From Kiritimatiellales bacterium (GTDB lineage: Bacteria > Verrucomicrobiota > Kiritimatiellia > Kiritimatiellales > Pontiellaceae), in contig JAIPIO010000205.1 of assembly GCA_021734595.1 (NCBI GenBank), forward strand, positions 1 to 7,137: 7,137 nt of DNA, in the 5' to 3' direction. Both the position numbers and the translations under genes were made by a program. Shown here one piece after another: positions 1-5,275 of the stretch (position 1 is the stretch's first letter; every line of letters starts with the position of its first letter). The notes under the pieces are model-generated. The model saw nothing but the letters and a program-made list of their open reading frames with translations. It was not told the origin of the DNA and did not search any database.

Positions 1-905
1 GTCTGCTGTTCTTTACCGGTTCTGATACCATCCTGCTGGGTGGGAAGGGGGATGCGGCGCTCCGGTTGCCGTTTGCCCAAAGCAAGTTTGCTATCCCGGC
101 TGTCAGGGCTTCCCTGGCGGAGGTTGGTTTCACCAAGCCGGAAATGCTCTTGAGCATGTTTGTGGCGCGCTTGAAGGTTAACGATAGTCTTTTCGCTAAA
201 GGGAAGCTCAATACCGACAACCATCCTGTAATTGAGTTTTCCGCTCCCAAGAATGTTTTTAAATATAGTAATGATCAAAACCAGCAGGTTTTGCTGGACA
301 ACTATTCCAAAATGCCGGAGGAACTGATGGAAGGCTTGTCGGAAGAGCAGCGGAAGGTGGTGCGCGATTCCCATCAGGCGATGAAGATGATGCTGGAAGC
401 CAACATTTTCCGGGCAAAAAATGACTACAAGTCAAATATTGAATTGCTGATCAAGGCGGCGGAGTTGGTTCCGGATAATCCCGTAGTACGGAACGAGCTG
501 GGTGCCAGCCTGATGGTTTCTGCTAATTCTGTGGCGCAGCAAGGGTACAAGCAACAGGCGGCGGCGCAATACGAACTGCTGCTGAAGTACAAACCAAGCG
601 AGTTTTGGGCTATCTACCATCTGGTCGGTCTGCACATGCAGCTTCGCAACGTGGACGTGGCAAAAAAATATCTGGAATACGGTTTGAAAAGGTTTCCGGA
701 ATCACCGCTGTTCATTGAGCTGCGCGGAAAGTTGAAAGGTACAACGGGGGATTTAAAAGGCGCTTGCGAGGATATCCGCTCGGCGATTGATGAGCTCCCG
801 GATTATCTCCCTTTCTGGCAGGATTACGAATTTTTCCTGCGGCAGGCTGGCAACTCCGCCGGGTATGTGAAAGCCCAAAAGGAAATTGCGCGCCTGTCGA
901 AATAA
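1..905 (+). CDS. Spermidine synthase-like protein with C-terminal TPR region (5' partial)
   Basis: The reading frame is open from the window's left edge (first full codon at 3) to TAA at 903-905, giving about 301 residues; the real start lies upstream. A TTG at 66 is in frame, but the coding pattern continues before it, so it is not the start. The first ~100 residues resemble the end of the spermidine synthase-like domain found in fused MFS/spermidine synthase proteins: a hydrophobic strand ending in a Gly-rich turn (LLFFTGSDTILLGG), then the family hallmark NTDNHPVIEFSAPK. From about codon 115 onward the protein is helical with TPR-like periodicity (for example AAELVPDNPVVRNELGASL, then YELLLKYKPSEFWAIYHLV), at least three units. 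Such proteins are usually large membrane proteins with an N-terminal transporter-like part, not visible here. The substrate is unknown, and aminopropyltransferase activity cannot be judged because the catalytic core is upstream. Good ending, no terminator seen directly after it. Confidence 0.8.
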   Translation, partial: LLFFTGSDTILLGGKGDAALRLPFAQSKFAIPAVRASLAEVGFTKPEMLLSMFVARLKVNDSLFAKGKLNTDNHPVIEFSAPKNVFKYSNDQNQQVLLDNYSKMPEELMEGLSEEQRKVVRDSHQAMKMMLEANIFRAKNDYKSNIELLIKAAELVPDNPVVRNELGASLMVSANSVAQQGYKQQAAAQYELLLKYKPSEFWAIYHLVGLHMQLRNVDVAKKYLEYGLKRFPESPLFIELRGKLKGTTGDLKGACEDIRSAIDELPDYLPFWQDYEFFLRQAGNSAGYVKAQKEIARLSK

Positions 906-1405
906 TCTGCCCGCAGCGAAATTAATCCTTGCGCCGTAAAACCGCATTTCCTCGTCTACGTTCCATCGCAGTCCGTCGATTGACGGATGGAGATGGTTCC
1001 GGTGGCGGAGACTTCTGTTCGGCGGGACACTCTCCGTCCGCCTGGCGGACTGCGAGTGAACTACGAAGGGGGCGGGTGAAGTTCCCGTGCGTCTATGTAG
1101 TTCCATCGAAATCCGTCGATTGCCTGATAGGGTTGCTGACGAAGCGGGGAATATGCGCATGGCATCTTCGCACAATTGAGACAATGTTGTTTTGCGGATA
1201 AATTAAACATTTCAGAAAAAGGTGCTTGAAACCGCTAATATACCAGTAATACAGTAAGCGCCACGAAGAGGTTAATAACGGGTGGTGGTGGTGGCATATA
1301 TGTTGCTTAACATTGACAGGGGAACAATAGTTGGAAGTTGGATTGGCCCGTGTTGGGGCATGGGAAAAAGGCGGTAAAAAAAAACAAATATTCGGTAAAA
1401 AAAAA
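906..1405. other. Non-coding stretch with short repeats
   Basis: I see no credible gene here: open frames on either strand lack family features and ribosome binding sites. It holds a 23-bp direct repeat (960-982 and 1100-1122), a small palindrome TCCGTC-GATT-GACGGA at 972-987, a perfect 7-bp-arm palindrome at 1036-1050 (GTCCGCC-T-GGCGGAC), and a short GGT run near 1281-1294. The last ~35 bases become A-rich and belong to the promoter of the following gene. Confidence 0.6.
960..1122 (+). repeat. 23-bp direct repeat pair, 140 bp apart
   Basis: Positions 960-982 and 1100-1122 share the pattern GTTCCATCG..(N)TCCGTCGATTG with two mismatches in 23 bases. The DNA between them includes the perfect palindrome at 1036-1050. 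The arrangement suggests two copies of an interspersed repeat, or one repeat unit with related ends, in the spacer after the TPR protein. No function is evident. Confidence 0.6.
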
Positions 1406-1434
1406 TTGACGGCACCCGGCAATCGGGGTAGAAC
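1372..1434 (+). promoter_or_regulatory. Candidate sigma-70 promoter with phased A-tracts
   Basis: A -35 box TTGACG (1406-1411, 5/6 match to consensus) is followed after exactly 17 bp by TAGAAC (1429-1434, 4/6). Directly upstream are two copies of CGGT followed by nine A's, at 1372-1384 and 1393-1405, offset by 21 bp (two helical turns). The second A-tract touches the -35 box, where an UP element would sit. It would start transcription near 1441, about 40 nt before the ATG at 1481. The spacer also contains a small CCCG-GCAAT-CGGG dyad. The boxes are seen; promoter activity is inferred. Confidence 0.55.
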
Positions 1435-1480
1435 CATTATAGATTAGGTAAAGGAAGATAAAGGAGAAGGGGTATACATT

Positions 1481-2137
1481 ATGAAAAAGATTATTGTATC
1501 TGTAGTAGTACTCGCATGTGTGGCAGCCGTATCCATCGCAGCCGTAAACAGCGCCAATATTGTCGGCTACGCCAAGCTCGATGCAATCGGAGGGCAGCTT
1601 ACTCTGGTCGCATTGAACTTTGATCCAGGAACAAATGGTGTAACGTTGCAGGATTTAATCGGACTTCAGGTGCCAGACACTAGCGCGATATTTGTTTGGG
1701 ATCGAGACGCCGGCTCTTATCTTCCTGTTTCGAACAAAGGACGCGATCTTTGGAATCCCAATCACACAGTCTATGCAGGCGATGCTTTTTGGATTAAAGC
1801 GGGTGGCACCGGGACGAATGAAGTCATTCTCAGCGGCGAGGTTATAATCTCCGACACCAACACCGTGGCTCTCAGTTCGGGTATAGATGCAACCGGATTC
1901 TTCTTCCCGGTTGATATTTCATGGACGAATACCGATCTTTCGGCCTTGTTACCTAATCTTAGCACACTCTTCGTTTGGAATGGTAATGGCTACGACCAAT
2001 GGAACAAGGGTCGCGACCTTTGGAGTCCTGTACCGCCTGCGACCGGAATCCCGACGCTTGGACCAACAAGCGGCTTTTGGATTAAGACCCCCTCGGCTGG
2101 CACATGGAATGAAAGCCGTCCGTTTGATTTGAACTAG
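1481..2137 (+). CDS. Secreted protein with two tandem copies of one domain
   Basis: This 218-residue protein starts at ATG 1481 behind a purine-rich site (AAGGAGAAGGGG, 1461-1472). Residues 1-25 form a signal peptide (KK, hydrophobic core, cleavage likely after NSA at 25), so the product is exported. The mature part opens with NIVGY, a start I associate with abundant secreted proteins of Verrucomicrobiota and Kiritimatiellae. It is an internal duplication: about residues 38-118 and 128-210 align, with matching anchors IFVWD / LFVWN, an identical NKGRDLW in both halves (85-91 and 175-181), and AFWIKAG / GFWIKTP. Trp/Gly/Asp content and predicted short strands suggest a beta-rich extracellular fold. 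It has no lipobox, membrane anchor or PEP-CTERM tail. It lies 73 nt upstream of the PEP-CTERM gene with no terminator between, so the two are probably co-transcribed. The function is unknown; a surface, S-layer or matrix role is a guess. Confidence 0.8.
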   Translation: MKKIIVSVVVLACVAAVSIAAVNSANIVGYAKLDAIGGQLTLVALNFDPGTNGVTLQDLIGLQVPDTSAIFVWDRDAGSYLPVSNKGRDLWNPNHTVYAGDAFWIKAGGTGTNEVILSGEVIISDTNTVALSSGIDATGFFFPVDISWTNTDLSALLPNLSTLFVWNGNGYDQWNKGRDLWSPVPPATGIPTLGPTSGFWIKTPSAGTWNESRPFDLN

Positions 2138-2197
2138 CTCGGAAGAGTTAGGCTACAATGGTGAGATAGATTAGATTCGTAAAATGAGTGAAAATAA

Positions 2198-2204
2198 GGG
2201 AGGG
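2198..2204 (+). promoter_or_regulatory. Ribosome binding site fixing the start at 2211
   Basis: GGGAGGG lies 6 nt before the ATG at 2211. An in-frame ATG at 2184 has no such site and would put a charged stretch (MSENKGGTR) ahead of the signal peptide, so 2211 is the better start. Confidence 0.7.
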
Positions 2205-2210
2205 ACAAGG

Positions 2211-2837
2211 ATGAAAAAGTTCGTTGCAGTATTGTTGATAGCAGCATTGGGTGCCGTGGTGGCTCATGCCGACTATTACGTCAACATGTCGATTAATTTT
2301 GGTATCTATAATGAAACCGGAACGTTGGGAGCTCTGCCGGTGGTTGGGGATACAGGGTTACTTCAATTGTTCTACGTTGGTGCCAACGGAACGGCTGATT
2401 ATTTCAATGTATCCGGCAGTGCGGGAACATTGGGGGATATCACCGGTCTGACTGCAGATGGGGACGACGTGTTGCTAGGTTCGTTCACTTTCGTGAATAA
2501 TGGTGCTGCTTTTGCTGATTATGGTTTCCCGGCATCTGCTACTCTCAGCACTAATTTCCTGGGAGCAACAGTTTACGGTAGGTTAATTGCAACCGGCCAG
2601 GATGGCGTGACCGATGGCGATTGGTATTATCAAGGCGCATATTTTTCCGCAACAGATAAAACTCTCCCGGGAGATCCGCCGGCGACGCCCGATGTATACT
2701 CTTTGGATGGTGGTGCCGATGGTCAGTGGACCCAGATGGGACAGGTCTATGTAATTCCTGAGCCGGCAACCTTGGGAATGATCGGTGTGGCAACGATTGG
2801 CTTGTTCATTACCCGCAAGAAATACGTAAAGCGCTAA
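2211..2837 (+). CDS. PEP-CTERM sorting-domain exported protein
   Basis: This 208-residue protein has a cleavable signal peptide (MKKFVAVLLIAALGAVVAHA, cleavage after 20) and a classic PEP-CTERM tail: VIPEPATLG (PEP at 183-185), a hydrophobic segment at about 188-200, then the basic end TRKKYVKR. In this family the tail is recognised by an exosortase, which processes the protein at the membrane and hands it to the cell surface or extracellular matrix. The body (21-180) is rich in Gly, Asp, Thr and aromatic residues without Cys, as expected for a beta-rich exported protein; I do not recognise a named domain. It follows the duplicated secreted protein gene and ends just before a strong terminator, which makes it the last gene of the unit. 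No exosortase gene is in the window. The sorting signal is certain; the body's role is unknown. Confidence 0.88.
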   Translation: MKKFVAVLLIAALGAVVAHADYYVNMSINFGIYNETGTLGALPVVGDTGLLQLFYVGANGTADYFNVSGSAGTLGDITGLTADGDDVLLGSFTFVNNGAAFADYGFPASATLSTNFLGATVYGRLIATGQDGVTDGDWYYQGAYFSATDKTLPGDPPATPDVYSLDGGADGQWTQMGQVYVIPEPATLGMIGVATIGLFITRKKYVKR

Positions 2838-2875
2838 TGATGCGCTCCGGCCTGTATAACGGGTCGGTTTGTTTT

Positions 2876-2904
2876 AAGGGCCCCGCAATGCGGGGCCTTT
2901 TTTT
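2876..2904 (+). terminator. Rho-independent terminator after the PEP-CTERM gene
   Basis: A perfect 8-bp GC stem (GGCCCCGC, 2879-2886, with GCGGGGCC, 2890-2897) has a 3-nt AAT loop and is followed by seven T's (2898-2904). It sits 41 nt past the stop codon and closes the two-gene exported-protein unit. Confidence 0.93.
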
Positions 2905-2948
2905 GTGCACCTTCCCGGAAGACCGTCGTAGGAGTTGAAGAGTGGTAT

Positions 2949-3001
2949 GTAGTTCCGCCTTCAGGCGGCCCGTCCGCAGAGCCGCCTGAAGGCGGGACTA
3001 C
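2949..3001. repeat. Long imperfect palindrome with 21-bp arms
   Basis: Arm 2949-2969 (begins GTAGTTCCGCC, ends AGGCGGC) pairs with 2981-3001 (begins GCCGCC, ends GGGACTAC) with one T/G mismatch, around an 11-base loop. Each arm itself contains a nested CCGCCTTCAGGCGG palindrome. There is no T-run after it, so it does not look like an intrinsic terminator; it resembles a REP-type interspersed palindrome. Confidence 0.85.
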
Positions 3002-3203
3002 AAACTTTTATGACCGGTGCCCGTGTCGATTCAGCATTGGAGGGACATCGTCCCCGATGTCCGGTCGGCTGTGGAGCCCGCGTTGTGGGCAACGCCCCGC
3101 TCAAGGGGCGAGGCCGCCGGACTACAACCGCTGCATGTGATCCATTGCTGAAAGGTAGGGGCGCTCTGTCCTTAGAGCGCCGCCATCTATTGTTTCCCGG
3201 TGC
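3002..3203. other. Non-coding stretch of successive hairpins
   Basis: No credible gene is present. I see a series of short perfect dyads: GGACATCG-TCCC-CGATGTCC (3043-3062), GCGTTG-TGGG-CAACGC (3080-3095), overlapping CGCCCC-GCTCAA-GGGGCG (3093-3110), and GGCGCTCT-GTCCTT-AGAGCGCC (3160-3181). The spacing and the different sequences suggest accumulated, separate repeat elements rather than one structured RNA, but a non-coding RNA cannot be excluded from sequence alone. Confidence 0.6.
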
Positions 3204-3387
3204 CCTTGAATCATTAGCGATTCTGGGATTTGTTCACCCTGTGGGTGAATTCGGTAATTGTAGGGCCGGGAATGGCTGAAGGCCTTCCCCCCGCAACTAG
3301 CCAAGTGAGTCGCGTTCCACGTGCCAACGTGGTCACGTGAAAGGTCTGCGAACGTTCCAGTCCTACAAAAGTCGCCACCGATTCAGG
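3204..3387 (+). repeat. MITE-like element, copy A
   Basis: This 184-bp element is repeated in inverted orientation at 5022-5204. Over 178 aligned columns I count 22 mismatches and one gap (about 87% identity, hand alignment). Its ends are degenerate inverted repeats: CCTTGAATCATTAGCGA at the left, and the reverse complement of the right end reads CCTGAATCGGTGGCGAC. Internal features are a perfect hairpin TTCACCC-TGT-GGGTGAA (3233-3249) and a 38-bp segment (3314-3351) identical in both copies that holds two CACGTG boxes. It has no coding capacity and no clear target-site duplication. A non-autonomous mobile repeat is the best reading; an unrelated dispersed repeat is possible. Confidence 0.75.
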
Positions 3388-3438
3388 CGATGCCTGGCAA
3401 ACCAGCGTTTTCCGCGGACGGGTAAACGTTGCTACACA

Positions 3439-3480
3439 TCCAATGGCTGGAAGCGGATTTCCAACCGTTGGAAAATCCGC
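3439..3480. repeat. TTCCAA/TTGGAA palindrome repeat (intergenic copy)
   Basis: TCCAATGGCTGGAA (3439-3452) is followed at once by a longer hairpin: GCGGATTTCCAA (3453-3464), loop CCG, and a 13-base second arm (3468-3480) that pairs with a single extra base. The first unit matches TCCAATGGTTGGAA inside birA (4456-4469) in 13 of 14 positions, and both loci continue with a second TTTCC-type dyad. Confidence 0.7.
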
Positions 3481-3557
3481 CAACCGCGAAATCACAAGCT
3501 TTGATATCCATGGAGCATCCCAATAGAGTTAATGCCGATTCAGCGAGTAAAATGTGG

Positions 3558-3577
3558 CGCAGACTTTCCAGTCTGCG
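3558..3577. repeat. Short perfect palindrome
   Basis: CGCAGACT-TTCC-AGTCTGCG is a perfect 8-bp hairpin with a 4-base loop. It is not followed by a T-run on either strand, so it is more likely a small dispersed repeat than a terminator. Confidence 0.65.
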
Positions 3578-3685
3578 TACAAGCATGCCGGGGATAGGAG
3601 CAGAAAGGCCACTACAGCCACGTTGCACGTGCGCCGACATGCTCACAAAAAAGTCTGCCTCACTTTCTTCAATCCATCCGGCAGG

Positions 3686-4126
3686 TTACCGTCCGGCCTT
3701 CCACACCTTCACCTTCGTGTTCCGCCGCCCCCACTGGAGGGCCTCCTCGTGGGTGCGGAAATAGAGATCGATGTGCATGCCCTTGATGCCGCCGCCAATA
3801 TCCTCCACCCGGCCGTAGCCGTACTGGGGAATATACATGACGGTGCCGAACGGGAAATAGCGGATATCGGCGGCAAGGGTTCCGGGTTTGGCCTTGGTGC
3901 CGGCGGCGGTGATGCCAACCTTTTTGCGTTTGCCTTTGTTCGGCCCGCTGGCATAGACCGGCTGGAAGAGCCAGTTGCGTTTCCAGCCGCAGCATTTTTT
4001 GCACTTGCAGTAGCCGGTGGTTTCCATGGTGTAGATCCTTGCCTGCGCATTGCGCGGAATTGCGTACCGCCGCGTAGCGCAACCACTCAGTAGAACCACT
4101 AATACTATAAAAATTAGATTCTTCAT
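3686..4126 (-). CDS. 3D-domain lipoprotein, cysteine-rich
   Basis: This 146-residue protein begins with a lipoprotein signal (MKNLIFIVLVVLLSGC, lipobox LSGC, lipidated Cys16), so it is a membrane-anchored periplasmic lipoprotein. Residues ~70-143 match the 3D domain, named for three conserved aspartates and known from the C-terminus of MltA-type lytic transglycosylases and from Rpf/YuiC-type cell-wall proteins: Asp87 in LAADIRYFPFGTVMYIP, Asp109 in GRVEDIGGGIKG, Asp120 in MHIDLYF. By family it probably acts on or binds peptidoglycan. Between lipobox and domain is a striking cluster GYCKCKKCCGW (Cys40, 42, 45, 46), which could bind metal or form disulfides. There is no MltA N-terminal domain, so this is a minimal stand-alone 3D protein. 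The start is supported by the signal peptide; the ribosome site (GAGCAG) is weak. It lies 121 nt downstream of birA on the same strand, separated by an inverted repeat. Confidence 0.85.
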   Translation of the reverse strand: MKNLIFIVLVVLLSGCATRRYAIPRNAQARIYTMETTGYCKCKKCCGWKRNWLFQPVYASGPNKGKRKKVGITAAGTKAKPGTLAADIRYFPFGTVMYIPQYGYGRVEDIGGGIKGMHIDLYFRTHEEALQWGRRNTKVKVWKAGR

Positions 4127-4150
4127 ATCGCTGCTCAGTAATGCTTAATT

Positions 4151-4235
4151 AACCACAAAATACACCAAATACACGAACCCTGTTTCTGTGACTGATAAAA
4201 TCTGACTTTTTGTGTGTTTCGTGTATTTCGTGGTT
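4151..4235. repeat. Inverted repeat of the CCACGAAATACAC type
   Basis: Arm 4151-4174 (AACCACAAAATACACCAAAT...) pairs with 4212-4235, with three mismatches in 24 bases and a ~37-base loop. It fills the gap between the birA stop and the lipoprotein gene. AT-rich repeats of this ACGAAATACAC type are, to my knowledge, widespread between genes in several environmental bacterial phyla. It could weaken read-through from birA or stabilise a 3' end, but it lacks a canonical T-tract. Confidence 0.8.
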
Positions 4236-4247
4236 TAAATCCGTGGT

Positions 4248-5003
4248 TCATGAAACGTCTCCCGACCAGATGGTTTCCATTCCGTTGGCGGTTTGCAGCA
4301 GCAGCTCCCCGTGAAGGCCGAAGCCCGCGAGTGTGCCGCTTTTTCCGATTTCGCCATCGTGAACCGCCAGCGGCTTGCCGACCGGTCCGGCCTTGAGGGT
4401 CCACTCTTCGCGGATGGCTTCGAATCCACCGCTTTCCCACTGGGCGATCCGTTTTTCCAATGGTTGGAAAAGTTTTTCCAATGTCTGGGAAACATCGGCC
4501 GTCCGGCCGGTCTCGATGAGGATGGAGGTGGCCGGCCGGTCGATCGCGGCGGCCTCCTCCGCCGTCATGTTTATGTTCAGGCCAATGCCGATAATGATGC
4601 CCCGTGCACCGCCATCCAGCGCCACGTGCCCGGAGAGAATGCCGCAGATTTTGCGGCGGCCTACGAGCACATCGTTCGGCCATTTGGGTTCCGAGGAGAT
4701 TCCCTGGTCATGGAGCAGGTCGTCCACGGCCAGTGCGGCAGCCATGGTCAGGGCTGGAATATTGATCAATTCAGCATCGGTGCGCAGGAAAAGTGAAAAG
4801 CAGAGATTCCGGTTGGGGGCGGATCGCCATTGCCGGTTCTGCCGTCCGCGTCCGGCGGTTTGTTCGCGTGCCGCGATAACCGTGCCGCTGGGCAGTGCCC
4901 GGTTTTCGTCGGCCAGGCCGCGCAGATAGGCGTTGGTCGAGGGGAGCTGGTCGAACCACTGGATATTGAATTTCATTCCCTGCCGCACTTCCTTTTTTAA
5001 CAA
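4248..5003 (-). CDS. birA: Biotin--[acetyl-CoA carboxylase] ligase, no HTH domain
   Basis: BirA makes biotinyl-5'-AMP from biotin and ATP and transfers biotin to the Lys of biotin-carrier domains, in the cytoplasm. The 251-residue protein shows the catalytic domain from near its N-terminus: LPSTNAYL (20-27), the biotinyl-AMP loop GRGRQNRQW (51-59), KWPNDV (107-112), GRRKICGIL (115-123, Lys118 the likely catalytic lysine), GIGLNIN, and a short C-terminal domain (~195-251). The N-terminal winged helix of E. coli BirA is absent, so this is a monofunctional ligase, not a repressor. The start chosen is TTG at 5003, because AAAGGAGG lies 7 nt before it; an in-frame ATG at 4974-4976 (MKFNIQWFDQ) is a plausible alternative and agrees with where the family domain begins. 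The gene diverges from oadG-oadA, whose alpha subunit needs biotin. A palindromic repeat overlaps residues ~171-184. Confidence 0.93.
   Translation of the reverse strand: MLKKEVRQGMKFNIQWFDQLPSTNAYLRGLADENRALPSGTVIAAREQTAGRGRQNRQWRSAPNRNLCFSLFLRTDAELINIPALTMAAALAVDDLLHDQGISSEPKWPNDVLVGRRKICGILSGHVALDGGARGIIIGIGLNINMTAEEAAAIDRPATSILIETGRTADVSQTLEKLFQPLEKRIAQWESGGFEAIREEWTLKAGPVGKPLAVHDGEIGKSGTLAGFGLHGELLLQTANGMETIWSGDVS
4453..4492. repeat. TTCCAA/TTGGAA palindrome repeat inside birA
   Basis: TTTTCCAA-TGG-TTGGAAAA (4453-4471) is a perfect 8-bp hairpin, followed directly by a second imperfect dyad ending TCTGGGAAA (4473-4492). It lies in the birA reading frame and encodes the helix QTLEKLFQPLEKR between catalytic and C-terminal domains. 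The first unit is nearly identical to the intergenic copy at 3439-3452. Confidence 0.7.
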
Positions 5004-5010
5004 TGCACAA

Positions 5011-5018
5011 CCTCCTTT
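5011..5018 (-). promoter_or_regulatory. Strong ribosome binding site for the TTG start of birA
   Basis: On the minus strand AAAGGAGG ends 7 nt before TTG 5003. A second AGGAGG-like stretch lies just upstream, at the edge of repeat copy B. The internal ATG (4976) has only a poorly spaced AGGAAG. Confidence 0.6.
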
Positions 5019-5021
5019 CCT

Positions 5022-5204
5022 CCTGAATCATTAGCAACTTTTGCCGGGCTGGAACGGATCGCAGACCTTTCACGTGACCACGTTGGCACGTGGAACTCGA
5101 CTCACGTGGCCAGCCACGGCGGGAAGGCCTGCAGCCATTTCCGGCCCTACACTAGCCGAATTCACCCACAGGGTGAACCAATCCCAGAGTCGCTAATGAT
5201 AAGG
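5022..5204 (-). repeat. MITE-like element, copy B (inverted relative to copy A)
   Basis: This 183-bp copy is the reverse complement of the element at 3204-3387, about 87% identical. Its ends are clearer inverted repeats than in copy A: CCTGAATCATTAGCAACT at 5022-5039 against CCTTATCATTAGCGACT read inward from 5204 (one gap, one mismatch). The hairpin TTCACCC-ACA-GGGTGAA is at 5161-5177 and the invariant 38-bp core at 5059-5096. It occupies most of the 292-bp gap between the divergent birA and oadG genes and ends only 18 bp from the birA start codon, so it forms the birA 5' leader unless a promoter lies inside it. Confidence 0.78.
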
Positions 5205-5246
5205 TTGCCCGAATCTACCGGCTTTTTTTCCTAGCCTATGGCCGGC

Positions 5247-5275
5247 ATTTTCCGTATACACGTCACTCATTTCAA
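5247..5275 (-). promoter_or_regulatory. Possible birA promoter upstream of repeat copy B
   Basis: On the minus strand TTGAAA (5270-5275) and GAAAAT (5247-5252) are separated by 17 bp (5/6 and 4/6 consensus matches). If used, it would give birA a leader of about 235 nt that contains the whole repeat. It is a weak match in AT-rich DNA, and promoters inside the repeat are equally possible. Confidence 0.28.

Larger units (their letters stand above)
3388..3685. other. Non-coding stretch with palindromic repeats
   Basis: I find no credible gene between copy A of the MITE-like element and the stop of the lipoprotein gene. It contains two palindromic repeats listed separately (3439-3480 and 3558-3577). 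No convincing terminator for the leftward lipoprotein gene is visible: a 5-bp CTGCC/GGCAG dyad with a ~20-base loop precedes a T6 run on the minus strand near 3649-3685, but it is weak. Confidence 0.55.

Noticed and set aside
1093..1437. Minus-strand open frame in the gap before the secreted protein gene
   Set aside because: It is His/Pro/Phe-rich with no domain, begins in the promoter region and has no ribosome binding site.
2184..2210. Upstream ATG as start of the PEP-CTERM protein
   Set aside because: It lacks a ribosome binding site, whereas 2211 has GGGAGGG at 6 nt and starts directly with a standard signal peptide.
2949..3577. CRISPR-like array or single structured RNA
   Set aside because: The hairpins differ in sequence and spacing, there is no repeated unit with regular spacers, and no cas gene is nearby.
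3649..3685. Possible terminator for the lipoprotein gene on the minus strand
   Set aside because: Only a 5-bp stem with a ~20-base loop before a T6 run; too weak to call.
3554..4093. Plus-strand open frame opposite the 3D lipoprotein
   Set aside because: The minus-strand product has a lipobox and three conserved Asp residues; the plus product has no family features and starts inside a palindrome.
4293..4929. Plus-strand open frames opposite birA
   Set aside because: BirA motifs on the minus strand are unambiguous; the opposite frames show no domain or ribosome binding site.
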